This document shows positions 1 to 9,819 of a stretch of DNA of 64,000 bases, one piece after another (position 1 is the stretch's first letter; the number at the start of each line of letters is the position of its first letter). The stretch covers positions 310,001 through 374,000 of the forward strand of contig JANFOG010000017.1 in the NCBI GenBank assembly GCA_024336345.1. Reading direction: 5' to 3'. The position numbers were made by a program, and so were the translations under genes. The notes under the pieces were generated by a model. The model worked only from the letters and a program-made list of their open reading frames with translations. It was not told the origin of the DNA and searched no databases. Source of the stretch: Mariannaea sp. PMI_226. Taxonomy: Eukaryota > Ascomycota > Sordariomycetes > Hypocreales > Nectriaceae.

Positions 1-176
1 AGCTATGACCTGTGTAAGTGAAACACGGCCTATAACAACAGCTTCAGTGAGACCTTATAGGCTCAAGCCCCTATAGACAGCCCCATCTATAGAAGATAAA
101 TAGCCTGCTGTAGGACCTTTCTATAGCTAGAAATCAAGACCTTCTGTGCCTTGAAGTTGCCCCTATCCTATGTGAC
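1..176 (-). repeat. Left copy of a 176-bp inverted repeat pair
   Basis: The reverse complement of this stretch matches 9644-9819 almost base for base, with only a few scattered mismatches. The copy runs off the window start, so its real length is unknown. The inner edge, read as GTCACATAGG on the minus strand, cuts sharply into a Mutator-like transposase reading frame, so the repeat or a rearrangement using it arrived after that element. I found no open frame in it and do not recognise the family. Confidence 0.85.
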
Positions 177-906
177 ACTTCTTAGACTTATACGTGCAAT
201 CCAAGATAAGCAATTCAGGATATAGTTTTAGGTATGCCAATGACGTTGGATGTGCAAATAATACTACTGTGACTCTGTTATTCTCGTCAAGGCATATTTG
301 ACTCCAGAAGCCCTCGTTCTTGAGCTCATCAGCAAGGGCATGCATATTGCTTTGACCTTTAGCAAGCTCCCGTTTGCCCGGGGCAATGCAATTGTAGATA
401 TCTTGCTGCGTAGCAAGTGTATTTGAGTTCATACGCTAATAGGATCTAATCTCCTATGGCGCAACGCCAGCATTGGCGAGTTGTTGGACTGTTAATACAT
501 TTGGGCGTGATAGCTGACGATGTGTTGGATGTGCCGCTTGACTGAGGCTTGGTTCGTGATTGTGTTGATCAAAGCTAGCTCTAGGGCGATGCCTTAGACT
601 CCATATAGTCTTACATAGGCATTCCTTTGCTATGGCTATGGCAGAGGAGGTGCATCCTGTATGACGTGTTGTAGTCTCCCGTTGCCGTTTCCTTGACCTA
701 GAAGGCGGCTTTGAGCCACGATCACAGCTTTAGATAACTCCAATTCTTCCACTTGGAGTCTTCCAAGAGCTTTTGACTACAAAGGCATAACCTAGTGGCG
801 CTGCCCAAGCATTGATTGCTGCAACTAGCTCCTTTCGTGAGCTGAACTGGCCTTCAGGAGGAAGAGCATCATCAGGCAAGTGACGGGGAATGTCAATTGG
901 GTTCAT
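177..906 (-). pseudogene. Mutator-like (MULE) transposase N-terminal relic with FAR1-type domain
   Basis: The minus strand from an ATG at 906 encodes the usual fungal MULE start: a segment reading PPEGQFSSRKELVAAINAWA, then a FAR1-like zinc region (CDRG..., TTRHTGC, W-x-LRHRP, HNH). After stops near 440 it resumes from an ATG at 432 and reaches LLILDCTYKSKK, the beginning of the MULE DDE domain. The frame then ends at the inverted repeat edge. The rest of the catalytic domain is absent, so this cannot be an active transposase. Family assignment rests on motif recognition. Confidence 0.7.
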
Positions 907-1495
907 TATAGCAGCAGAAAGGCACGGCAAGTTGAAATAATATCGCAAAAGCTGTGATCATCGAATTGGTGGTCTAATTCGCTGTTTGTTACCCCTTTTT
1001 CGGCTTACATAACGGATCTAATTGGCACAGCTAGCTGTGTCTGTATGGAGGGGCCAATTCCATTGTAATTCGCCAGTCAATAGAGGCCTCCCTGTCACTA
1101 GAAGAACATCAAAACTTCTACCTACGACCTTGAAATCAGTGTGTTACCAGGGAAAAAGAAGGAAGAGCTGAACAAACATGGGCATATCTTTCTAATCGTA
1201 AATTTAAGGTGAATATTTCTATGACTTTTTATTTACTTTAAACTATACATTTTAGCTAAACGGGAGATCGTCGCTTACCCTATTTTATGCAAACGCCTTT
1301 TTTATTCCTACCTTAAAAAGTTTTGACGGTTACCAAACGACGCAAGCCATATATATTAGGAAGCAGCCAGCGCAAAACATAGCTGTTAATGTAGCAGAAT
1401 ATAACCAAACTACAAGTTAAATGAGAATCATAGTTATTATTGTAGATAATACTATTTCCTAGTATACTAGCCCAGATCGCTATAGTATAAATATC
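907..1495. other. AT-rich spacer, no gene seen
   Basis: This stretch lies beyond the 3' end of the kinase gene. From about 1190 to 1490 it is strongly AT-rich. I see no open frame with family resemblance, no repeat shared with the rest of the window and no RNA gene. Confidence 0.6.
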
Positions 1496-3026
1496 TCAAT
1501 CAAAAGCTTGCATAGTTTTCCAGCTAGTGTAAGGTCTTTGTACAATCATCTCCTTAACTGTGGGCAAGGTCGAGCGACCCTCGCCAAATTTGACACTCGA
1601 CTTCATGACCTCACGCCATCTCCTGCCAGGAGCAATTTTGCCTGAGATTGTGTTAGGCAGTAGGTTGTCACTATTGATTGGAACTAGAGCCGGTCGCCCT
1701 AAAATAGCCTCCATGGCTTGTTGGGCAAATGAAACTGCCTCCTTGGCATCTGATGGAACTCCGGTCTCATCTAGCGCCCGTATCTTGGCATCCGGAAGCT
1801 GCTCCCTAAGATATTTGATGATGCTCGGGTTCCGAGCACCACCGCCGCACATATATACCTCTGCAATATTATCCACGCTAATGCCAAAGCGAGGGAAGAA
1901 TGTGCGGTATTGCTTGATGATATTCTGCGCCGTGATCCGAGTAATGGTTGCTAGTGTGTCGTACTTATCGCACCCCGCAGCAAGACACTCATCAATGAGT
2001 TCTTGGCCTTCGTTGTCGCCAAATGTCTCCCGTCCGGTGGTCTTGGGTGGGACGTGGTTGCAGTATATGTTTGTGCTCAGAAACTTGTCGACAATGTCCT
2101 GGCGCACGTTACCTCTGGAGCTCCATTCGCCATCTTTGTCGTATTCCATCTCGCCGTTTGTGAAATATCTCATGGCGTTGTCAATGAACATGTTGCCCGG
2201 ACCGCAGTCCCTATAGACGTTAGTCGCCCCATTAGAGCCCTAGCAAAGGATTGCTCACCAGTCGACCATTGAGTCAACTCCCCCCTCGGAATCAGGAGGG
2301 ATGACACAGAGATTAGCAATTCCGCCAATGTTCTGACAGACACGCCACTTGATCGGGTGATGAAGCAGAAGACCATCGATCAGAGCAACCAATGGGGCAC
2401 CCTGTCTGCCCACTGCTTGCTCTGCCATTCGGAAGTCTGTCACGGTTGTGATCCCAGTGATGGCACTGATGACTGTGCCCTCTCCAAGGCAGAATGCAGA
2501 ACGGGTCTCCCCTTCCTCTGGCATCGACAGGAGCCAAATGGTTTGCCCATGTGACCCAATAAGATCAATACTGTCCATCAGTATTTCATGTTTATCACAA
2601 AACTGTCTAACGGCGTCGCCAAACATTTCTCCAAGTTGTACATTGAGTTGTGACATTTTTGAGGGAGTCGTCTTGATCTCCCGAAGCATTGTAAGAACGG
2701 GTTTCTTGATCCATTGGGGCACGGGGATCTCATCATACTAATTACCTGGTCAGTACTAGGACGGGAAGATGTCGCAAAGTGAAACATACTTTAATGAGCT
2801 CCATGTGTAGAGCATCATCCGGAGTCTCTTGGTAGTATCGAACTAGTGCACAGTCGATGCCGTCCATGGCAGTGCCACTGTTCATCCCCAGGACTGTCAA
2901 ATCAAGCGCCCCAGTATTAGATGACCGATGATGGCCATTTCCATTGTAAGGATTGCTATGGGATTCATGTGGTTGGCCGTTGGTAACGCAGCGGTTGCCA
3001 TTTTGCTGGGTTTGGGATCTTGTCAT
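1496..3026 (-). CDS. Anhydrosugar kinase, AnmK/levoglucosan kinase family
   Basis: Three exons (3026-2790, 2737-2259, 2210-1496) joined at GT-AG introns of 52 and 48 nt give 476 residues. The second intron has a GACTAACG branch site and its removal links VDW to [10 protein letters not shown]. Family motifs run in order: [17 protein letters not shown] (nucleotide-binding loop), [19 protein letters not shown] with the Asp that acts as base in this family, [34 protein letters not shown] (usually DTGPGN), PPKTTGRE and MCGGGARNP. Fungal members closest to this pattern, such as Lipomyces levoglucosan kinase, cleave the 1,6-anhydro bond of levoglucosan with ATP to give glucose 6-phosphate; bacterial AnmK does the same on anhydro-N-acetylmuramate. 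I chose the ATG at 3026; an in-frame GTG lies upstream at 3086. The protein is probably cytosolic. It is divergent from the DUF89 gene. Substrate is inferred. Confidence 0.88.
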
Positions 3027-3562
3027 GGTGGAATGATAGGTTATGTTCAGTATGTTAAAGAAGATCGCCGAGCAGTTTTGGGACACTGGTCACGGACTTT
3101 GAATGTGCATTTAATATAACTTGATGGGCGATTTAGGCTTCGACACCCACTCAATGCGAACTGCGGTAAAGATTCCTTGTTTGGAACTTCGTGACGACAG
3201 GATAACCTAATTTTGGCACTACTTGCCAAGAGCAATGTCGATAAGCGAACTTCTCAGTGCAGAGTCGTGATTTGTCAGTTATTGCCACTGGTTTGATCGC
3301 TGTCGAGTCGAAGTGCCGTTTTTGGTAAGTCGTCTCGACGCTGGCTAGTGAGCTCGAGGCGCAAACCTTGATTATCTCCGAGTTGTCTCCGCCGGCTAAG
3401 TTTGATCATGATCCGAGTTGTCAGAAACTTATCAAGGCAGTTGACGAATAAAAAGACCTCAGAACGGGCAACACGAGCAGCCCGGAAACAATTCATCTTC
3501 ATCGCACGGACGTTGGATTTTTACCCTGTTACTTGATAATAAGGGACACTTAGCAAAAAAGT
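3027..3562. promoter_or_regulatory. Divergent promoter between kinase and DUF89 genes
   Basis: This 536-bp gap separates the two start codons, so both genes must share it. TCGTCTCGA lies at 3330-3338; its reverse complement TCGAGACGA occurs twice in the regulator/transporter promoter (6959-6967 and 7142-7150). A shared 9-mer could be chance. I see no other gene in the gap. Confidence 0.5.
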
Positions 3563-4988
3563 ATGGATGCAGAAATAGCAATCGTCCAGTCTGTATGGAC
3601 GTCCGACCGAGGCACCATGGCCCAGGAAACGGCCATGTCTCGCTGGCCTAAGCTTGTGCAGGGCATGATCGATGATGTCTGTATTACCGGCGCAGAACTA
3701 CGTCCATCCCTCGCGTCGGAGGAAATCAAGTCGATACAGAGAAGGCTCCAAAGGCTCAGAGAGGAGATTATTAATGACGACAAGCTACGGTGAGTGTTGC
3801 GCATGAGATTGTCTTGTGGGTATGTGACTGAACAAAACTCAGTCATCTCGAAGATGACGGTTCGGCAGACATTGCGGCCTATAATCGGCTGCTCCTTAAT
3901 ATGGGCAAGTTGACCTGGCTCAACTGTCCATGGTTGTATGGTGAATGCTACCTGTATAGGTCAGTCTTGATATTGCTGTGTGACGCCAAACGGTGCTGAC
4001 TTTGTGTAGGCGGGTGCAGCTGTTGTTTTCCACATCCTCTTCCTGGAAAGAGTACGACGTATTTAAGCGCCAAAAAGATTCTACCCTTGTCAAATCGCAG
4101 AAGGCCGTCCAGGAGCTTGCGAGCAAGTTCACTCAAGTCGTTGCAAATCCGGCACTGACAGTCAAAAGCTTGGACCACGAGCCAGGGAGACATGTCTTTG
4201 TTGAATTGACTGAGTTGGCTTTATGGGGAAATGCAACAGACTTGTCTCTTCTGACCAACCTCAGTCTAGAGGAAATTCAGGCGTTACAAGGAAGGGCAGC
4301 GATTGAGAAGAGCCAGCGGAACATTATCGACAATGATATACTTGATGTGTGGAATTATCTGCGAAAGACGCAGTTGACTAAAACGAAGCGACATATCGAC
4401 ATCATTCTGGACAATGCTGGATTTGAGCTATTTGCAGACATTCTTTACGCGGCATACCTCATCGAATCAGGACTTGGAACGAGCATCACTCTCCACGCGA
4501 AATGTTTTCCGTGGTTTGTCAGTGATGCATTACCCAACGATATGGACTTCCTTCTTGAGTATTTGCGGTCCATAGGCTTGAGTCCTTTGGCCACTCAGAT
4601 CAAGAGGTATCTTGAGCTCGGTTTGGTGCGTGTTGAGGTTAATCCGTTTTGGACGATGCCTTATTCATTTCATGAGATGATCGCTGAAGCACCTGAGCTA
4701 TTTCAACGTTTGCATGACAGTCATTTGACTATATGGAAAGGAGACTTGAACTATCGAAAGTTGACCAGAGACGGTCTCTGGCCGCATACAACGGCTTTTA
4801 AGTCTTCGCTTGGTCCTCTTGGTCAAGGAAGTGGCGTCAAGATTCTCGCCTTGAGAACAAACAAGTCTGATACTTGCGTTGGGATTGAGAGTGAGGAAAG
4901 GGTCAAGATTCTTAACCGTGAGGCACCGGGGATGGGATGGGTCAGGAATGGAAAACATGCCGTGATATCATTCAGCGACGGGAGTTGA
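3563..4988 (+). CDS. DUF89/ARMT1-family metal-dependent phosphatase
   Basis: Exons 3563-3789, 3843-3959 and 4010-4988 give 440 residues. Junctions are GT-AG (GTGAGT...CTCAG and GTCAGT...TGTAG) and preserve frame as DKLRHLEDDG and YLYRRVQLLF. The C-terminal half carries the family signature: ILDNAGFELFADI (metal-binding Asp/Asn), KCFPWFVSDALPND, and WKGDLNYRKLTRD near the end. Proteins of this clade are Mn/Ni/Co-dependent phosphatases acting on sugar phosphates such as fructose 1-phosphate, regarded as metabolite damage control; human ARMT1 was also reported as a carboxyl methyltransferase. It is divergent from the anhydrosugar kinase and its stop is 16 nt from the stop of the convergent regulator. 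Beside a sugar kinase, clean-up of misphosphorylated sugars is a reasonable inference, but DUF89 genes also occur alone. Confidence 0.88.
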
Positions 4989-5004
4989 GACAAATAAAGT
5001 ACTA

Positions 5005-6893
5005 CTAGCATCTTGACCACTCCTGTCGCAAAGCATCGATTATCCAGGCTGTTGGCCAGGCATGCGATGCCTCGAGATCCTCGAGCATGCTTATTAGACT
5101 TGTTTGCTCTCGCTCATCTGTCATCAAGGGACCCCCTTTTTGGAAGTTAGACAATGCTGAATCTGGACAAGATGATACGACCCACAAATAAATGTAGAGT
5201 GACATAATGTAATGAGAGACGGTACAGTTCCTGGCGAGCTTTTACATACTCCACACAGGGCTCGGGCGTGCTCCATGACAGACTCCTGAGAGGATGTCAA
5301 TCGAAGCAAGTTATTCCGTATGCCGTGAACTCACATCAGATTCCGGCATGACCCGTTGAATACTCCGAATGGCAAATCGCGGAGAGGGACAGTAGACCTT
5401 TAAAAGCATCCTAGCCAGGTGATAAAACCCAAATGCCATTACTAATAACCATTAGGTCCCAGGATTACCCCAGAATGTTTCCAAGATCTGTACCTACCAT
5501 GCCAATCTGCGGTAAACCAGGTCTCTGGAAACGGGTTTCCCCCCAGCTCTGGTTCGCCAGACCATATCGGATCAAACGTACTCGGCTTCGTCTTTTTCCA
5601 GTTCTCAACGGCCTCAGACAGCTCGTGCCACCTTTGCATCCTTGTTGATGATTCGGAGTATAAGACGCTTCCACAAAAACAGAAATGCACTACGGTAGCG
5701 CAAATCCATGTCATGGTATTTGCCCAGGCAGTCTCCGACTTGACGTCGACAGCTTGACCGTTGACGACTGGTGGGGGTGGTATCAACACCAACTCGAAAT
5801 CCAAATTCGGTGGTTGTTGATTGACGCAGGCGTTGTAGAGGCATTGTCGCACATAGACCCAAAAGGCGGCTTGGGAGAGTGTAGGTGTTGAGGGGTCTAC
5901 TTGTCTTCCTTGAGATGTCTTGAGCAGAGCACTCAACCCAGCTAGATGCCTCTCCTGATCACTGCCCATCACAGTGACTGAGGTAGGGTTAGACGAGGAA
6001 GGCTACCGCGCGATGGGACTTACCACTCAGCTGTTCGCATACCCGCAATATGACTATGGCGCAAAGGATGGCCTCGTCGTTGGCAATGGTCTCGGTACTC
6101 AATAAGGGAATGAGGAGCTCTATGCACTTTTCTTGGAATTGATCAGCTGTATTGGTATGACCTAAATGGCGAGCTGCATAAGAAATGATAGCAAATGAAA
6201 GAATTGGTGAACTCTTGGCAAGGGCAGTCACATTAAGCGTGAACTGTCGTGATGCATCCGTGCAATCTAGCCACCGAGCCAGGTGCGTGGAAAAGTGATG
6301 CAAATAGGAAGCTTCCCGGCGTGGAAGCGCAGAAAGGGTAGGGGCTATCCAATCTACGCTCATGGCAGAGTCATCACCGAACCGACTCGGAGACTCATGC
6401 TGACAAAGGTCGGAGATGGAGATAGCTCTAGGAGGTGACGTCAGGCCCGGGAGTTGGCACGAAATTGAATCTGGCTGTTGGATAGAGCCGAATGGGCATG
6501 AGAGCCCTTTCACCGATGGATTATCTCCTTCCGGCGGTAGTAGGGATTGTTCATCAGAGACCGGATACTCCACACGCTTCGGTTGATATCGCTTAATCTT
6601 GAGCTGAGGGGATAAATCGTCCCAGCGGCACGGTCGTTGCTGTCTGAGACACTGGTTTCATCAGCCTCCGTCATCTTCTTGATGTTTGGCGATTGGGATA
6701 TGCTCAACATACCTGCCCACATGTCGACCTCGTCTCATCACCTGTGAAGTCAGTATGAAGAACTTTTCTCTCTCATTGGAGACGTACATTTGACGTGGCG
6801 TTCTCGGCACGTCAAGCTGTTCGATGTCAGCTATCTTTCTGGAGCACCGGCTCATCGGACTCACCAGCCGTTACGAGATCGCAACCGACCCAT
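5005..6893 (-). CDS. Zn2Cys6 transcription factor beside the sugar transporter
   Basis: I resolve eight exons: 6893-6865, 6816-6788, 6741-6713, 6651-6024, 5977-5498, 5441-5335, 5285-5186 and 5135-5005. Together they make 1533 nt, exactly 511 codons (510 residues). The first three exons are each 29 nt and, with the start of exon 4, spell the binuclear cluster: CLTCRERHVKC then CGQCLRQQRPC, matching C-x2-C-x6-C twice, followed by the basic stretch LKIKRYQPKRVEY. The C-terminal fungal transcription factor domain ends with YHLARMLL, HARALCGVCKSSPGTVPSL, CHSTFIWGP and ASHAWPTAWIIDAL. The last intron (5185-5136) has a GTCTAACT branch site and creates the Trp of FIWGP. The protein is nuclear. It is divergent from the MFS sugar porter over a 473-bp gap and is the obvious candidate local regulator. 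No disabling lesion is seen. Confidence 0.88.
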
Positions 6894-7366
6894 TTATTCG
6901 GAGTGTTACTTTGATTATTAGAGAGCAAGAAAGAGAATTCAATACAGAGTCAAAATATTCGAGACGAAGGATGCGGGGGGCTGGACAACCCTGATTATTC
7001 TGAACTTACTACTACAACGGGGCCAACTTTACGCTAAATCGTTATAGTTTGCTCTATTACGGATCATTTCCTGGCCGTTCCATTTCCACGTCGTCACAAA
7101 ACTGGAGCCCAGAACGTTTGGAAGTAACCTTTTTTGGCAATTCGAGACGACGACAAAGCTCGCCACCATTTGCAACAACTCCTCCGGGTGGCGCCTTGAC
7201 TAAATCCCCATGGGGTTGAAGTAGGCTCATTTGCCATCTCCGTGGAGAAGAAACAGATATAATGAGGGCATCTCGAACATCATGAAAACCCTCACAATCA
7301 GTGATACCCAGAAAAAACCAGTTTTATCTTAACACAACTATCCTCCAATACTGATTGATCGGCATA
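6894..7366. promoter_or_regulatory. Divergent promoter of regulator and sugar porter
   Basis: The start codons are 473 bp apart. GCGGGG at 6973-6978 fits the carbon-repressor CreA consensus SYGGRG. TCGAGACGA occurs at 6959-6967 and 7142-7150 and reappears inverted in the kinase/DUF89 promoter. These are short matches and only suggest joint control. Confidence 0.45.
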
Positions 7367-9160
7367 ATGTGGAACCGCCAGAGCTGGAAGTCCATGTCGA
7401 GACAGCAGTTGCTGAGGCTGGTTACAATTGCCTCCGCCGTTGCCATCTCCTACGAAGGCATCAGTCAGGGCGTCATGGGAGCTGTGACCGTTGCACCCGA
7501 GTTTGGGCGGCGTATGGGATATACAAACGATAGAAACGAAGTTATCAACCCCACGCTGCAGGGCGGCATCGCCGCCATGTATTACAGGCACGTATCAAGT
7601 TCGTCTGAGAAGAAACAATATCTAACATTATTGAAGTGGCTCTCTCTTCGCAGCCTTTTGGGCTGGTAGCTTCTCTGACAACTACGGTCGGATCAAGGGC
7701 ATGTGGATGGCCTGCTTCTGGTGCATGGCGGGGGTCATCCTGCAAACCTCTGCCGTCAACCTCACACACGTGCTTTGCGCACGGTTCATTGCCGGCATGG
7801 GTGTGGCCTTCATACTTGTCATTGCGCCTATGTGGACTGCCGAGATCTCTGCTGCATCACATAGAGGCAAACAAATCGCCCTCACATTCTTGGCCAATTT
7901 CTCTGGTATCGCCCTCGCCGCATGGATCGGCTTCGGCACTTCCTTTACTGAGGCAGGCGGTGGACAGTTTCGCTGGCGGTTCGAGTTTGCGATTCAGGTC
8001 ATTCCCGTTATCGCCCTGGCCATACTGAGCCTCTTGGTCCCGGAATCCCCGCGATGGCTGGTCAAGGCTGGTAGACCTGATGAAGCATTGGAAATTATTG
8101 CAAAACTGCGCGGGAATGGTGACGCCGAACACCCCGAAGCGCAGAAGGAATATCGAGAGATTGTGACCGTAGTAGAAGAGGAGTCTCAGTACGCCAAAAC
8201 CAACTACTTCAAGATGTTCTTTGGTATCGGATCCGGAGACATTCATCTTGGCCGCCGCATCCAGCTGGCCTTCTGGCTCCAGGTGCTCATGCAGTACGGC
8301 ACTGGAATCGCCGCTGTGGTTATATAGTGAGTTTACTCTTCTTTGAAGAAGAACAGTTTGCTGACTGCATTGTAGCTCTGGAACAATCTATCGCACAGCC
8401 GGCTTTGGTAATGTCAAGTCCGGCTGGCTGTCTGCTTTGCTGATGCTGGTTGGTATCCTCGGTACTACCATCGCAGCCTTTACTATCGACAGGGTCGGCC
8501 GTCGACGTACCCTTTACTGGGGTGCCATAGCCCTCAGTATCACGCTGTTCATTATCGGCGGCCTCTTCCGGGGAGCCATCGACAACCCTGACAAGGCTTC
8601 TCAGTACGGCACGGCAGCTGCAGCCATGGTGTTTGTCTATCTCTTGATCTTCAGTTCTTCTTGGCTGTTGATACCTTTCATATATCCGACCGAGATCTTT
8701 CCCACCTGGCTCCGAGCCAAGGGGAACGCATTTGGTGTGGCCGGCTGGGCTATTGGCTATGGCGGAGGTTCTCTCTTGGTGCCTGTCATGTTTTCTGGCA
8801 TTAACGAAAAGGTATGGACTTCTTAAAAACCCACAACTTTCTTATTTCTAACTTAACTTGCAGACTTTCTACGTTTTTGGAGCGTGAGTAGCCTCTAATC
8901 AGTCCGACACCAGCCGCTGACCTTTTACTAGTGCCATGTTTGCATATATTCCCTTGGTGTACTGCTTCCTTCCCGAAACTGCTGGCCGTACATTGGAAGA
9001 GATGGACTATCTGTTTGCCAGTAAGAGTGCGTTCACTTGGGACGAGGAGAAAGAATTTGCTAAGCGTACGGCTCTCTTGCATGAGAGACTGAGCAAAGGG
9101 GAGGGGAGGGACACAAGCGCAAAGGAGAAGTCAATTGAATCGCATACGGAGGTAGTATAA
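7367..9160 (+). CDS. MFS sugar transporter
   Basis: Exons 7367-7587, 7637-8326, 8376-8811, 8864-8883 and 8932-9160 total 1596 nt and encode 531 residues. Intron 1 is best read as GC-AG (AG|GCACGT ... CTAACATTATTGAAG), which yields YYSGSLFAAFWAGSFSD; no GT donor keeps the frame. Exon 4 is only 20 nt and supplies TFYVFG. Sugar-porter motifs are clear: SDNYGRIKGM after TM2, PESPRWLVKAGR before the central loop, DRVGRRRTLYWGA after TM8, IYPTEIFPTWLRAKGNA, and the terminal PETAGRTLEEMDYLFA. Twelve hydrophobic segments are expected of the family and the visible pattern agrees. It acts in the plasma membrane as a sugar/proton symporter or facilitator. It starts opposite the Zn2Cys6 gene; with the kinase nearby, an anhydrosugar or hexose is the inferred cargo. 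The short C-terminal tail is acidic and Lys-rich. Confidence 0.88.
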
Positions 9161-9643
9161 GGAATCAAGTCGATTAAAGAATGCATGATCTGACTGCAGA
9201 CGATTATTTCGTAGTCTCCACATTGATACAGGCAGCTAGTTGGCGTTAGTGATTCATGGACAAAGCATGGCTGCTTTAAGCACCAGAGGCTGATTGCATG
9301 TAAGTGAAGAGTGGACTAATGTATAAGCGAAATGATAGAGGCGCTGGTTGTGGTTTAGAGGGTCGCAGACTACGATATGGCGAACCAACGATCTGGAGAC
9401 TCGAGGACACGGTGACGGCCAACTTGCGTACCTACAGTGGGGGGACAAAAGTGATATCGCATGCCCATTATAACCAAACATCACCGAATTGCAACCCTAC
9501 TTTGAAGCTGCTTTTCTCAGCCAAATTAATGTTTATTAATAAGAATTTAAAGTGACATGTTTTTTAAATAGCCATTTTAGAATATTGGGTTAGCTTAGTA
9601 TTGTGTACGAGCCATTTGCGGCTTCTACAGCTTCCAGTTTGTT
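9161..9643. other. Spacer between sugar porter and right inverted repeat
   Basis: No convincing gene is present. The DNA becomes AT-rich from about 9500 to 9600, which resembles decayed repeat DNA next to the repeat boundary at 9644. Confidence 0.5.
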
Positions 9644-9819
9644 GTCACATAGGATAGGGGCAACTTCAAGGCACAGAAGGTTTTGATTTATAACTATAGA
9701 AAGGTCCTACAGCAGGCTACTTATCTTCTCTAGATGGGGCTGTCTATAGGGGCTTGAGCCTATAAGGTCTCACTGAAGCTGTTGTTATAGGCCGTGTTTC
9801 ACTTACACAGGTCATAGCT
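9644..9819 (+). repeat. Right copy of the 176-bp inverted repeat pair
   Basis: It starts GTCACATAGGATAGGGGCAA and ends at GTCATAGCT, matching the reverse complement of 1-176. The outer limit cannot be defined because the partner runs off the window. Together the two copies bracket the four-gene sugar cluster. Confidence 0.85.

Noticed and set aside
1560..2216. Long open frame on the plus strand opposite the kinase gene
   Set aside because: It is antisense to well-conserved kinase exons and has no family resemblance.
3027..3086. Upstream extension of the kinase to position 3086
   Set aside because: That codon is GTG; the first ATG in frame is at 3026, shortly before the conserved region.
5124..5205. 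Frameshift at the 3' end of the Zn2Cys6 gene
   Set aside because: A standard 50-nt intron (5136-5185, GTGGGT donor, CTAAC branch site) joins the two frames exactly, so no lesion is needed.
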